Shown: piece by piece, positions 1 through 9,300 of the stretch
Layout: the number at the start of each line of letters is the position of its first letter
How positions within the stretch are numbered: the first letter of the stretch is position 1
DNA from: JAIBDK01 sp965261915
GTDB taxonomy: Bacteria; Pseudomonadota; Gammaproteobacteria; Arenicellales; Poriferihabitantaceae
Length of the DNA stretch: 64,000 nt
Direction: 5' to 3'
NCBI GenBank assembly: GCA_965261915.1
Contig: CBDHDW010000013.1
Location: forward strand, 2,790,001 to 2,854,000
Translations under genes and position numbers: made by a program
The notes under the pieces: model-generated
The model's database searches: none
Told to the model about the DNA's origin: nothing
The model's input: only the letters and a program-made list of their open reading frames with translations

Positions 1-2
1 AC

Positions 3-878
3 AGACTGGCGCAAATAATGGCCGATTTGTTCAATGCCCCTTTGGTTCCTGCCACTGTGGCCGCCATGAACCGCAAAGCATCAGAGCGGCTCAAGGGGGT
101 TGCTTCTCACCTGCAGGATGTGATCGCCCAACAGGTCCACGTCAAACATCTTGACGAGACGGGTTTCCGGATTACGGGGTGCCTGCAATGGCTTCACGTT
201 GCCTGTACACCGCTTCTGGCTTTCTACCGGGTCAGCAGCAAACGCGGTAATCTGTTATCCAATCTCACGGGCTGTATCGTGCATGATCATTGGCAGCCCT
301 ACTTCACGCTGGATGGTGTTACCCATGCGTTGTGCAATGCACACCATTTACGGGAACTGCAAGCGTTGGTCGAAATAGAACAGGAAGATTGGGCTGGTCA
401 GATGCAAAGGCTACTGCGGCGTGCGCACCATGTCACACAGGCCGCGCGGGATAAGGGCGTGGCGGTTTCAACGCCGCTTGTTGCGCTTATTAATCGGCGA
501 TACGACAGGATCATCACCGCAGCATTGGATTTCCATGAGGAATTGCCTCCACTCGTGCCGCCAAAACCCGGAAGACGGGGGCGCAAGAAGCGACGGACAG
601 GACATAATCTGGCATTACGATTACGCGATCGCAAGGAAGGCACCCTGCGCTTTCTGACAGATCCCGACGTGCCATTCACAAACAACGAAGCTGAACGCGA
701 CCTGCGGATGATGAAACTACGTCAGAAAATATCGGGCGGGTTCAGGTCTGAACAAGGGGCAGAGGATTTTGCCACCCTGCGCAGCGTCATCACAACGGCC
801 AGAAAACAAGGATGGAACATCATCGAAACACTGATGATGCCTGCCGATCAGATTATCGCAACACTGAAATACGCTTAA
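3..878 (+). CDS. IS66-family transposase (TnpC), 5' end outside the window
   Basis: The catalytic protein of an IS66-type insertion sequence, which would cut and join transposon ends. The reading frame is open from position 3, and the residues before the first ATG at 18 still look like transposase, so the gene starts upstream of the window. The visible 291 codons contain the DETG motif (HLDETGFR) near residue 46 of the ATG-started frame, a CNAHHLREL segment near residue 107, and a C-terminal FTNNEAERDLRMMK block that carries the catalytic Glu. These are typical of the IS66 DDE domain. The frame ends normally at 878. Accessory genes tnpA and tnpB, if present, lie outside the window. Family assignment is confident; activity is unknown. 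Confidence 0.9.
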   Translation, partial: RLAQIMADLFNAPLVPATVAAMNRKASERLKGVASHLQDVIAQQVHVKHLDETGFRITGCLQWLHVACTPLLAFYRVSSKRGNLLSNLTGCIVHDHWQPYFTLDGVTHALCNAHHLRELQALVEIEQEDWAGQMQRLLRRAHHVTQAARDKGVAVSTPLVALINRRYDRIITAALDFHEELPPLVPPKPGRRGRKKRRTGHNLALRLRDRKEGTLRFLTDPDVPFTNNEAERDLRMMKLRQKISGGFRSEQGAEDFATLRSVITTARKQGWNIIETLMMPADQIIATLKYA

Positions 879-913
879 AAACAACCTGGGCAGTTACGTT
901 TTTTGTTGCTCCC

Positions 914-1717
914 TTAATGGCGTGTTGCGATAGGCTCGGTGCAGGATTCTATTGTTTGTCTTACCCAGTTTCTCGTCATTGTCTTTGTTGGCGCTTGTGC
1001 CCTGTGGGTATAGGCACTGTCTGCATAAACTTGTCCGCGCCTATCGCCTAACAGATGTTCAAACTCCCCAAAATCATGCACTGAATCATGCACATTGCCA
1101 GGGGTAGTGGTCATTTTCTTGATAAAGCCATCTTCATCGGTATTGGCGTGCAGCTTAAATCCATAGGTGCTTTTACGCTTACCGTCCGCCGCCGTTTTCA
1201 CGTTCCAGGCCGCTTCCGGGTCTTGGGTATTGTCGCCTTGTTGGTTCTTTTTAGGACGGCATTGCTTCGCTTCAATCACAGTCGCATCGATAATATTGAC
1301 CGAGCCTGTGACAACAATAATACTGTTTTTAGCGAGATGGTTATTGATTTGTTCCAATAAAGAATCCAGCAGATTTTCGGTGTGTCATAAGTTCCGAAAC
1401 CGCCAAATAGTGGAATGATCCGGTACTGCATCACTGAGACTCAAACCAATAAACTGGCGGAATAGTAAATCTCGGGCTAGCTGCTCTTCTAAGGCTTCAT
1501 CGCTTAAGTTATACCAGGCTTGTAAAATGAGTATCTTAAACATCATCAAAGGTGGGTATGCCGGCACACCACGCTTGCTGGCATAAAGATGGCTGAGTGT
1601 GGTTTCGATCTGTTTCCAATCGATAATTTCATGCACATCATCTAACTTAGACAATGATTTATGCTCAATTAGAAGGGCATCTGCGAACGAGTATTGGGCG
1701 GTTTGTTTCCAAGACAT
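914..1717 (-). pseudogene. IS5-family transposase, broken by an in-frame stop and 3' loss
   Basis: Two pieces in the same frame make up one IS5-type transposase. The N-terminal piece (1717 to 1388) carries the usual helical start (SWKQTAQYSFADALL, then DHSTIWRFRNL). A TGA at 1387-1385 interrupts the frame, and the protein sense continues directly with HTENLLDSLLEQINNHL. The second piece has the first catalytic Asp (NIIDATVIEAKQ) and the second (VYADSAYTH). The sequence then leaves the family pattern, and the region with the catalytic Glu is missing. A CC-x-GGGCAG-like sequence near 886-895 and again, inverted, near 1784-1797 may be the element ends. The upstream side runs straight into a truncated IS1634 gene, so this element probably inserted there. 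Confidence 0.85.
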
Positions 1718-1810
1718 TTGGCGGTATCCTCATGGTTTAGTGCTCAAGCGTTTAGTGAATGAACATCTTTTCACCATTTTAACGCTGCCCTGGGTAGATT
1801 TATGCAAAGG

Positions 1811-2323
1811 TCACTCTAAGGACAAAGAAACGCCAAAGTCCTGCTCCAGGTGCTGCACACTGCCGCGCTTACTCTTAGGATTGACAATGCGTGCCATCAC
1901 ACAATGGAACAGGGCTTCATGGGAAGCACGATACCGCCTCTGCGACAACAGGGTATCGAACGACAACTGGCGATAGACCGCGCCATACACCTCATGGATA
2001 CCCAGCACCACCCGTTGTTCTTCCACCATCTGCATCAGATCAACATTCAAGGCAGCTTGGGAGGCTTGGACTTTTGCTGCTTTCGCTTCAATCATCTGTT
2101 TGGCAACCGCCTCAGGCGGGAACAAACCGGGCTGGTGTTGGGCTTCAAGCTTCGCCTTGACGACTTCGGCCAAAGCCTTCAACTGCGCCAACTCCTCGTC
2201 ATCCATGGCAATGCCGACATAACGCACAATCTTTTGCTTGACCTTATCGCCGACGCGCACAGATGAGACAATCTGAACCGATTGTCTTGGGCTATTGGGT
2301 GTAGATTTAACGCGAACGAACAT
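1811..2323 (-). pseudogene. IS1634-type transposase, N-terminal fragment
   Basis: About 170 residues from the start of an IS1634/IS4-related transposase: MFVRVKSTPNSPRQSVQIV, a GDKVKQKIVRYVG beta region, then an ALFHCVMARIVNPKSKRG segment that normally leads into the DDE domain. Family members run beyond 500 residues, so roughly two thirds is missing. The cut point at about 1811 coincides with the end of the IS5 element at 914-1717, so disruption by that IS is the simplest reading. A second, shorter copy of the same start lies at 3822-4052. Confidence 0.8.
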
Positions 2324-2458
2324 GGGGTGAGTTTACACTGTGCCATCGCCTAAGCCAACACAAATATTTAGATAGGCACTACAAATCGATCTCAACAGAA
2401 GACCCCCGTATTGACTGGGCTGTAGGCGATCTGCGTGGGGTGGACCGTCGAAGTCAGG
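2097..2458. repeat. 362-bp direct repeat, copy A
   Basis: The stretch from tgtttggc to gaagtcagg recurs at 3826-4187 with a constant offset of 1729 and few mismatches. It covers the 5' part of the IS1634 transposase gene and about 135 bp beyond its start codon. The material between the copies is an IS5 fragment and an IS630 element. The unit could be duplicated IS1634 termini with flanks, or the product of recombination between IS copies. Confidence 0.85.
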
Positions 2459-2660
2459 AAGAAACCGGCGGAATAGTAAATCCCGGGCTAGCTGCTCTTC
2501 TAAGGCTTCATCGCTTAAGTTATACCAGGCTTGTAAAATGAGTATCTTAAACATCATCAAAGGCGGATAGGCCGGCACACCGCGCTTGGAGGCATAAAGA
2601 TGACTGAATGTGGTTTCGATCTGTTTCCAATCGATAATTTCATGTACATCATCTAACTTA
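2459..2660 (-). pseudogene. IS5 transposase N-terminal remnant
   Basis: Translates to the same segment as the IS5 copy at 914-1717 (PAYPPLMMFKILILQAWYNL, then ALEEQLARDLLFRRF). On the upstream (higher-coordinate) side it includes codons for VHEIIDWKQIETTFSHLY. It is cut at about 2459, where the 362-bp repeat begins, and at 2660, where the IS630 element begins. The catalytic domain is absent. Confidence 0.8.
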
Positions 2661-3820
2661 TACCAACGGCCGAAGGATTTGACGCTTTGTGCTTTCCACG
2701 GGGAATTTGAAGTGATTCAGTAGTCATCATCATAGGAGGTATTGAATGACAGTAGAGATTATGCGAACGGACAAGTCGGCCTGCAATCTTCGGTGCGCCG
2801 CTGCGGCGTGCAGGGACGCGAAAGCGGCCCGACGGATGCTGGCGATTGCGTTGATTTTGGACGGCACTGACCGCAAGACGGCGGCCGCGAACTGCGGGAT
2901 GGATCGCCAGACGTTGCGTGACTGGGTACACCGTTACAATGACACGGGGATTGAGGGTCTCTCGAACTGGCGTTCGCCAGGATGGCAGCCCCTGCTCAGC
3001 GTGGCACAGAAGGCGGAGTTGGCATCGCTTGTGCGTGAGGGGCCGGATCCCGAAACGGACGGCGTGGTGCGCTGGCGGCGCATTGACCTCAAGCGCAAGA
3101 TTGAGGAGCACTTTGGCGTTGTCATGCATGAGCGGACCGTTAGCAAACAACTGGTAAAACTTGGTTTTCGACGCTTGTCTGTGCGCCCGCAGCATCCGAA
3201 ATCCGACCCGGATGCGCAGGATGCGTTTAAAAAAACTTCGCTGCAGAGGTAGCGGCCGTTCTGCCCAAAACGGCCTGCGGCAAATCATTGGAGATTTGGT
3301 TTCAGGACGAAGCCCGTGTGGGTTAGCAAGGGACGCTGACACGTATATGGGCCGAACGGGGAACCCGGCCGCGTGCGCCGCGTGATACACGTTATACGTC
3401 GGGCTATATCTTCGGCGCGGTTTGTCCCGAACGCGCCGAGGCTGCTGCGCTGATCATGCCGCATGCGGACACGTCCGCTATGAATGCACATCTGTGCGAG
3501 ATCGCCAGGACGGTCGCGGCAGGTGCCCATGCCTTGCTCATCCTCGACGGTGCAGGCTGGCACGGATCAGCAAAACGGGAAGTGCCAGACAACATCACCC
3601 TGCTCAAACTCCCGCCCTATGCGCCAGAACTCAACCCGATGGAAAACGTTTGGGCCTACCTGCGTGCCAACAAGCTGGCAATCTCTGTGTTTGAATCCTA
3701 CGATGAGATCGTCGACAAATGCTGCGATGCCTGGAATTTCTTCGCAGAGGACAAACAGGCAATCACATCAATTACATCACGTAATTGGACCAAAACAGTC
3801 AATCAATAGAGCCGTTGGTA
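2661..3820 (+). mobile_element. IS630-family element with intact ends
   Basis: The element is bounded by perfect 10-bp inverted ends: TACCAACGGC at 2661-2670 and GCCGTTGGTA at 3811-3820. A TA dinucleotide sits outside each end (2659-2660 and 3821-3822), the expected IS630/Tc1-mariner target duplication. The left flank is IS5 sequence and the right flank is IS1634 sequence, so a deletion or recombination has joined different neighbours. Its transposase gene (2746-3809) is interrupted. Confidence 0.92.
2746..3809 (+). pseudogene. IS630 transposase in two frames with an internal stop
   Basis: The N-terminal 168 codons (2746-3252) give the helix-turn-helix part: DRKTAAANCGMDRQTLRDWV, then RTVSKQLVKLGFRRLS. 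At the T3A7 run near 3225-3234 the family sequence continues in the -1 frame (FAAEVAAVLPK, then EIWFQDEARVG). This is compatible with programmed -1 frameshifting, which is known in some IS630 members. A TAG follows in that frame where relatives have Gln (EARVG-stop-QGTL). The remainder carries the other DDE residues (LLILDGAGWH and PELNPMENVWAYLR) and ends at 3809. The nonsense codon probably inactivates it. Confidence 0.88.
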
Positions 3821-3821
3821 T

Positions 3822-4052
3822 AACTTGTTTGGCGACCGCCTCAGGCGGAAACAAACCGGGCTGGTGTTGGGCTTCAAGCTTCGCCTTGACGACTTCGGCC
3901 AGCTCTTTCAATCGCACTAACTCATCGTCATCCATGGCAATGCCGACATAACGGACAATCTTTTGCTTGACCTTATCGCCGACACGCACAGATGAAACAA
4001 TCTGAACCGATTGTCTTGGGCTATTGGGTGTAGATTTAACGCGAACAAACAT
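3822..4052 (-). pseudogene. IS1634 transposase N-terminal fragment, second copy
   Basis: Starts with the same MFVRVKSTPNSPRQS as the copy at 1811-2323 and continues to LFPPEAVAKQ, where the IS630 end replaces the rest. Differences such as DDDELVRLKELAE versus DDEELAQLKALAE show two diverged copies, not an exact duplication. Confidence 0.8.
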
Positions 4053-4187
4053 GGGGTGAGCTTACACCATGCTATCGCCGAAGCCAACACAAATATTTAG
4101 ATAGGCACTACAAATCGATCTCAACAGAAGACCCCCGTATTGACTGGGCTGTAGGCGATCTGCGTGGGGTGGACCGCCGAAGTCAGG
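3826..4187. repeat. 362-bp direct repeat, copy B
   Basis: Partner of 2097-2458 at a constant offset of 1729. It contains the IS1634 5' fragment and about 135 bp of upstream sequence, then diverges after agtcagg. Confidence 0.85.
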
Positions 4188-4405
4188 GAGCGCGAAATTC
4201 AAAGTTTCGCCATTCTTTGAATTCTATGCAGAGCCAGACCCGGTTTTCGGGGTATACGCAAATCGCTGTTTTTATATCCGCGGAGAGTCGGAAGAAGAAT
4301 ACGGGACATTGTGCCAGAAGGCAGGGGGCGGCATGTCATCGCCTGTACCCACAGCGGCGGAATATTTATGGACGGGTATTCTCTTTAAGCTTTCTGAACC
4401 CGGAC

Positions 4406-4636
4406 ATTTGGTACGTACAGGCGAACGGGGAGTTGGGATTCGAAATTTATACATAGGGCGATAAAACAGACCACCACAAACTTTGGCAGACGGTACTGGC
4501 TGCAGGCAAAGAACACGGTATGGTTGTTGGCGTCGGTGGATCCATGGATCCACGCCGAATCGAGGCGGGAATCTTCAATAATGGAACGGATATGGATATG
4601 TCGATGACCCCTTTCGATGCCGGGCTTGGAGACTGA
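4406..4636 (+). pseudogene. Aminomethyltransferase (GcvT/DmdA-like) C-terminal remnant
   Basis: Reading from 4406 gives WYVQANGELGFEIYT, a TAG at 4454-4456, then GDKTDHHKLWQTVLAAG and RRIEAGIFNNGTDMD up to a stop at 4634-4636. The G-E-x-G-F-E-I-Y motif, LW-x(3)-L-x-AG and RIEAG-x-x-x-x-G-x-D-M are hallmarks of the folate-dependent aminomethyltransferase family, which includes glycine-cleavage T protein and DMSP demethylase. Which member is uncertain. The internal stop and missing N-terminal half show a decayed fragment. The preceding 4188-4405 may be older decayed sequence of the same gene, but I cannot align it. Confidence 0.7.
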
Positions 4637-4664
4637 ATACGGAGTCGTGCGGTCTCACACTAAA

Positions 4665-6701
4665 TCAGAAACGGTGTTTCACCCCAAAAAAGATCGTGCG
4701 GTCGCTCGACGCGTCAAGATTAGACAACGGATTTTCGGTGTAGGAAAAGTGAGTAAAGATACTGCTCTTGTGGCTAATGTCGTAGTTGTAATAGGCCTCA
4801 AACACTTTTTCCTGATCGCCATCGCTGAAAGACAGGTCGGTTGATTCAAAACCAATGGCGCCGGTATTGTAATCCTGACTGACCGGCAAGGTCAGTGTTG
4901 CAGAACCGTCTGTGGTTTGTAGCGGGCTGCTGTAGGAAAAGCCGAAACTGCCTTTTGGTGTAAACAGATCATCTATTAATACACCCACCGAAAATCCTTC
5001 TGTTCGTACGCCGTTGACATCACCCAACAGACTGTTTCGACCCTCATCCACATCCGATAAACCCTGAAAATAACCGCCCAGCAATGAAACTTTATCAGAC
5101 AGGTCATATGACCCATTGAAACCGACGTAATAAGTGTTGGTCTGGTCTACGCCGAGGACGCTATCGTTGGCACTGCCAAGAAAGCTGCCATTTTCCAAAA
5201 GTGCGCCGAGCTGTAAACCGACCCGATAGTTGTCCTGCACAATGCGGGATTCATACAACACACTATTACTGTGCTGGCCATTGGTTTCTTGCTCGTTAAT
5301 CACAGACATACCGAAACGATGATTCACCGTATCTTTATCCCAGCCGTACATAAAACTGGAACCCATGCTGGAATAGCCGAGCACCGGAGTGGTCAACATG
5401 TCGCTCATATAGAATTGAGGGGGATCGCCTTTGTTTTTTTGTGTACGCAGCGACAGTGCGCCAAAATCGTTTGATAAATCCGAATTCAAGCCTAGCGCAT
5501 ATTGAAAATCTGAAGTATTGGTGCGGTGCAAAAAGCTGACATATTGATCAACAAGCGCATCCCCAGTGGTTAATCCAAACGGGCGAAAATCCTTTTCCGC
5601 TATAAACGCTTGAGTGTAACCCTGTTTATTTGATTCCAGTACAACAGTTTCAAAATCATCTTTCATGTCTTGCATAATATTAAAGAGATTTGGACGGGTA
5701 TCTCGCACGCGGATACGGTCGTCGAAGTTAAATTGAAACGCTCTGCCGTAAGCATCGACCAGGACGGTGCGCTGTAGTTCTTCCTTTTTATTCATAAACG
5801 CATAGGCTGCCGCACCACCGACAATCAAAGCGATTGCGCCAACACCTCCGCCGCCACTGCTGCCACTACCGGAGTCTGTGGGGATAGTGCCTGCTCCAGC
5901 AGCCGAGAGCGCCGCCGCCAGATTCAAAACACCGTGACCATAAGTGGAATCCGCACCAGGTTTGCCTAAATCAGTTGCCGTATTAAGCAGGATTTGCACA
6001 ACTTGCTGGCCTGTAAGAAAGCCGTATTCCTTTAAAAGCGTTGCCGCCGCCGCCGCAATCCGTGGCACCGCCATTGAAGTCCCATTTGACGAGGTAATCA
6101 GGCTGTTCGTTTGGGCCATGAGGAAATAATCTTGCAGACCGCCCGCACGATTACTAAAACGCTGAATCTCATCCCCGCTTGGTGTAACACCGCCGGCGAC
6201 AATGGCCAAATTATCCAGATTCGCCGCTTTGGACGCATCCCCTGCTGGGGAGCCACCGCCAAAATTACCCGCCTGTAATACAATAATTTTTCCGGCACTT
6301 GTGTTGGCTCGAAGGGAAGCAATGGGCGTATCAGAAATGGAAGCACCATCATGACTGATAACGCGTACATTCGGCAGTGTGGCAATATAGTCAAATCCCG
6401 CAGCCAGAATGTCGCTTGTAGTACCTGTTGCCTGTTGAAACGTTTTTATCGCGGTTAAGCTAATTCCACTACCAGAATTAACCGCAACATGACCTGCAGC
6501 GGTTCCGTGAAAGATAGAGGATTCGTCAGAGGCATCGCTATCATCATTGACGAAATCATATCCATCTGGGCCTGTTACGCCGCCGAGTACGCCAGGATTC
6601 AACCCGGTATCAACTATTGCAATATTCACCGCATGGGCGGACTGCATTGAAGTTGCGAAGACGACAAAAGTAAATACGATCGTATGTAGAAAAGTGCGCA
6701 T
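4665..6701 (-). CDS. Secreted S8 (subtilisin-like) serine protease with C-terminal barrel-like region
   Basis: A 678-residue secreted peptidase. I start it at the ATG at 6701-6699 because it gives a clear signal peptide (hydrophobic FLHTIVFTFVVFATS, then SAHA), although the frame is open further upstream. The S8 triad is visible: Asp31 in IAIVDTGLNPG, His65 in IFHGT, and Ser209 in SNGTSMAVP. Asn146 in QAGN is the likely oxyanion residue. A glycine/serine-rich stretch and a short hydrophobic segment (GAIALIVGGAAAYAF) near residues 290-310 separate the protease from about 350 residues of alternating strand-like sequence that ends in KHRF. The aromatic end is typical of outer-membrane beta-barrels, so this may be a self-anchored or autotransported protease. 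Substrate is unknown. Divergent from the polysaccharide locus. Confidence 0.85.
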   Translation of the reverse strand: MRTFLHTIVFTFVVFATSMQSAHAVNIAIVDTGLNPGVLGGVTGPDGYDFVNDDSDASDESSIFHGTAAGHVAVNSGSGISLTAIKTFQQATGTTSDILAAGFDYIATLPNVRVISHDGASISDTPIASLRANTSAGKIIVLQAGNFGGGSPAGDASKAANLDNLAIVAGGVTPSGDEIQRFSNRAGGLQDYFLMAQTNSLITSSNGTSMAVPRIAAAAATLLKEYGFLTGQQVVQILLNTATDLGKPGADSTYGHGVLNLAAALSAAGAGTIPTDSGSGSSGGGGVGAIALIVGGAAAYAFMNKKEELQRTVLVDAYGRAFQFNFDDRIRVRDTRPNLFNIMQDMKDDFETVVLESNKQGYTQAFIAEKDFRPFGLTTGDALVDQYVSFLHRTNTSDFQYALGLNSDLSNDFGALSLRTQKNKGDPPQFYMSDMLTTPVLGYSSMGSSFMYGWDKDTVNHRFGMSVINEQETNGQHSNSVLYESRIVQDNYRVGLQLGALLENGSFLGSANDSVLGVDQTNTYYVGFNGSYDLSDKVSLLGGYFQGLSDVDEGRNSLLGDVNGVRTEGFSVGVLIDDLFTPKGSFGFSYSSPLQTTDGSATLTLPVSQDYNTGAIGFESTDLSFSDGDQEKVFEAYYNYDISHKSSIFTHFSYTENPLSNLDASSDRTIFFGVKHRF

Positions 6702-6979
6702 ATCAGTAGTTCCCCGAGACTGCTTTCGTAACCTTAAAATATTATTAACTTGTTTCTGTTTGCATTGCCTAGTAAATTCCGTTGCGCTATCAGGATAGCC
6801 AGCGCGGAAGATTATAAACCGAAACCCGTTGCCGATCACCAGACAATACGTACAGATCGGGCGCCGAAGCCAATACAAAAGAGATTGGAATAACGAAAAC
6901 AGGGCCAAACCGGGAAAGGATTTCTGAGATAATCCAATTATTCATTCAACAGTCAGACTGAAAACCCAGCAAAGATCAT
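6702..6979. promoter_or_regulatory. Divergent intergenic region between the protease and the polysaccharide locus
   Basis: 278 bp between the chosen protease start and the ATG at 6980. It must hold the promoters for both directions, but I see no convincing -35/-10 pair or operator. Because the protease frame stays open to 6908, a longer N-terminus cannot be excluded. Confidence 0.3.
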
Positions 6980-9289
6980 ATGAGCGCGTTAACTGATTTG
7001 AACAATCTGTTTCAGCAGGAGAATCAGGTGTTTCGGTTCGTCGGGCCAGAGGACAAAGATAATCCGGGTAGCGACAACCCGGAAGGTCCGCACTTCGATT
7101 ATTCTGATGGTCAGGCTGTAGAACGCTATCTACAACAGACCTTCAAGAATGCGACAGATCTTGGCTGTCGTTCTCAGGAGCTGCAGGATAAGATAATTGA
7201 CTGGCCTAGCGAATATCACCTCAGCAGTGATCGGGCCAATTTATTGAGGCCGTTTGACTTGTCATTCGCACAAACAGCGCTGGAGTTTGGATCCGGCTGC
7301 GGTGCAATATCGCGTTATCTGGGGGAGCAGGGAATCGAAGTTGACGCGGTGGAGGGCAGCGCCGTTCGAGCGCATCTTGGTAAAATGCGCTGCCGGGATC
7401 TCGATAATGTCGCTGTGATTAACGCCAATTATAATGACCTTGAATATCCCGCGCAGGCGTATGACCTGATCTTGTTTGTGGGTGTAATCGAATACGCGCG
7501 CAAGTTTCATGATGGTGCGAAAACCGATCGGGATGCCGCCATCGCGATACTAAAAGATGTCCGTCGCTATCTTAAACCCGGCGGCGTGATTCTGGTGGCA
7601 ATCGAAAACCGCCTGGGTTTAAAGTACATCCTTGGTCAACATGAAGACCACTACAGTAAAAAATATATCGGTATCCACGGATACCCCGATTCGGCAGGTA
7701 TCGCAACCTACAGCCAGTCAGAATGGCGCGAACTGGCGTTACAGGCTGAATTCACCGAATGTCAATTCGCCTACCCTTTTCCGGACTATAAAATTCCCCG
7801 GGTAATGCTGGGCGAACAATTCGCCCGGGAAAACGAAAACGCTTTCAACCATCTGGAAGGGATCTACGCGCGCGACTATACCCGGCCGGTAAAAAAATCG
7901 CCCACGGAATCCATTGCCTGGCAGGCGGCAAGCAGCGGTCAGTTTCTCGGCACGATTGCCAACTCCTTTTGTCTCGCGCTGAGCAATAGTGAGCAGCAGA
8001 TTAACGCACTAATGGATTTTGATTTTTGCCATATGCCGGGGCCGTCGAGAAAGAATAAATTTGCGGTGGTGACACGAAAGGCGACGAAGAGTAATAACGT
8101 GGAAAAAATTCCACTGATAAAGGATGAGATGGATACTACCGATGCAGGTATTCAACAGGTATTAAGTGAACAACCGTATTTGCGCGGCCGGCTGCTTTCA
8201 GCCGACTGGTTGAGAACCATACTGATCTATTCACGCCGGGAAGAGTTCGACTCACAAATCGCGCTTTACTATTCGTTTCTCGGTGAGCTGGAAAACCAGG
8301 GTGAAACTCTGAAGATAGATATGCTGCCAATCAATATCATTGTCGACGACAGCGGCGGCTATCATTTATTTGATCAAGAGTGGGAAACCGAAGAAACCGT
8401 TTCTCGGGAATACTTGTTGTTTCGTGCGCTGCTCACGTTTATTGTTGCCAACTGGGTTCACCTGAAGGACTTTCTGGGTTGGCTCGAATTACACAGCGTT
8501 CGTGATTTCATTGACTATGGGTTTCGTGATCATGGACTTTTGCTGGACCAGTATATCGATCAGTTTATTCGCTCAGAGAATCAATTCCAGAAACTGACAA
8601 CCAACAGTCTGGAAGCAGAAAAAGGGATTCAACAATTGCTCGATACACGGTTTGATTTCAGTCTGGATGACCGGAAAATTTATGCAGCACTATATTGGTC
8701 CGTAAACGAAGAACCAATGGATGAAACGCAGAAGGTTGAAATCAGTCTGACCCCGGATCCACAAAGCCAGACCGTCAAATTTGATCTCAACGATTCAGTT
8801 CGGTCGATAAAACAGATTCGTTTTGATCCGTTTGATATCCGCAAAACTGAAGGAGTCGGTTTTTATTCTGTATCGAAAATATCCGTATTGTCTCGGGACC
8901 TCCAAGGGGGCAATGAAAAAACAATTTGGCATATGCAGGGCGAACAAACGATCGCCGATCACTGTGACGCGACCAGCGTGTGGTTTGAACCGTTGTCGGA
9001 TCGAGGCTACTGGTTAAGCAGCACCGATTTTCCAAAAATGCAGTTCAAGCTCGATGAAGAGGTTGTAGCGGGTGAAAATCAGGCGCTACGAGTGCTGTTT
9101 GAAATTCGAATTGCAGAATCAAAAGAATATATTCTCGCGCAGCAAAAGTATTTGTCTCGTGTTCGCCAATTTGAGCAGACGGAGAAAGATTTGAAAGCTA
9201 CATTAACAGAGATTGAGCATATCAAGGCAGGCAAACTGTTTCGTCTTGGAATGAAAATATTTTCGTTATTGGGTGTTCTCAAACGTTAA
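6980..9289 (+). CDS. Large SAM-dependent methyltransferase, first gene of the polysaccharide locus
   Basis: 769 residues. The N-terminal third is a class I methyltransferase: motif I (ALEFGSGCGAISRYLG) near residue 97, an acidic motif II (VDAVEGS), LILFVGVIEYAR, and YLKPGGVILVAIENRLGLKY. This is the layout of methyltransferases that modify glycans in O-antigen/capsule loci. The C-terminal half has no catalytic motif I recognise; it ends in a short coiled coil (FEQTEKDLKATLTEIEHI) and a basic, hydrophobic tail that may contact the membrane. It lies 11 bp before a glycosyltransferase gene, so an operon is likely. A role in chain-end methylation or chain-length termination is inference from context. 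Confidence 0.75.
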   Translation: MSALTDLNNLFQQENQVFRFVGPEDKDNPGSDNPEGPHFDYSDGQAVERYLQQTFKNATDLGCRSQELQDKIIDWPSEYHLSSDRANLLRPFDLSFAQTALEFGSGCGAISRYLGEQGIEVDAVEGSAVRAHLGKMRCRDLDNVAVINANYNDLEYPAQAYDLILFVGVIEYARKFHDGAKTDRDAAIAILKDVRRYLKPGGVILVAIENRLGLKYILGQHEDHYSKKYIGIHGYPDSAGIATYSQSEWRELALQAEFTECQFAYPFPDYKIPRVMLGEQFARENENAFNHLEGIYARDYTRPVKKSPTESIAWQAASSGQFLGTIANSFCLALSNSEQQINALMDFDFCHMPGPSRKNKFAVVTRKATKSNNVEKIPLIKDEMDTTDAGIQQVLSEQPYLRGRLLSADWLRTILIYSRREEFDSQIALYYSFLGELENQGETLKIDMLPINIIVDDSGGYHLFDQEWETEETVSREYLLFRALLTFIVANWVHLKDFLGWLELHSVRDFIDYGFRDHGLLLDQYIDQFIRSENQFQKLTTNSLEAEKGIQQLLDTRFDFSLDDRKIYAALYWSVNEEPMDETQKVEISLTPDPQSQTVKFDLNDSVRSIKQIRFDPFDIRKTEGVGFYSVSKISVLSRDLQGGNEKTIWHMQGEQTIADHCDATSVWFEPLSDRGYWLSSTDFPKMQFKLDEEVVAGENQALRVLFEIRIAESKEYILAQQKYLSRVRQFEQTEKDLKATLTEIEHIKAGKLFRLGMKIFSLLGVLKR

Positions 9290-9300
9290 CCAATAGAATA

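Noticed and set aside
2653..3390. Long minus-strand open frame of 245 codons
   Set aside because: It is antisense to the IS630 transposase and has no recognisable domain.
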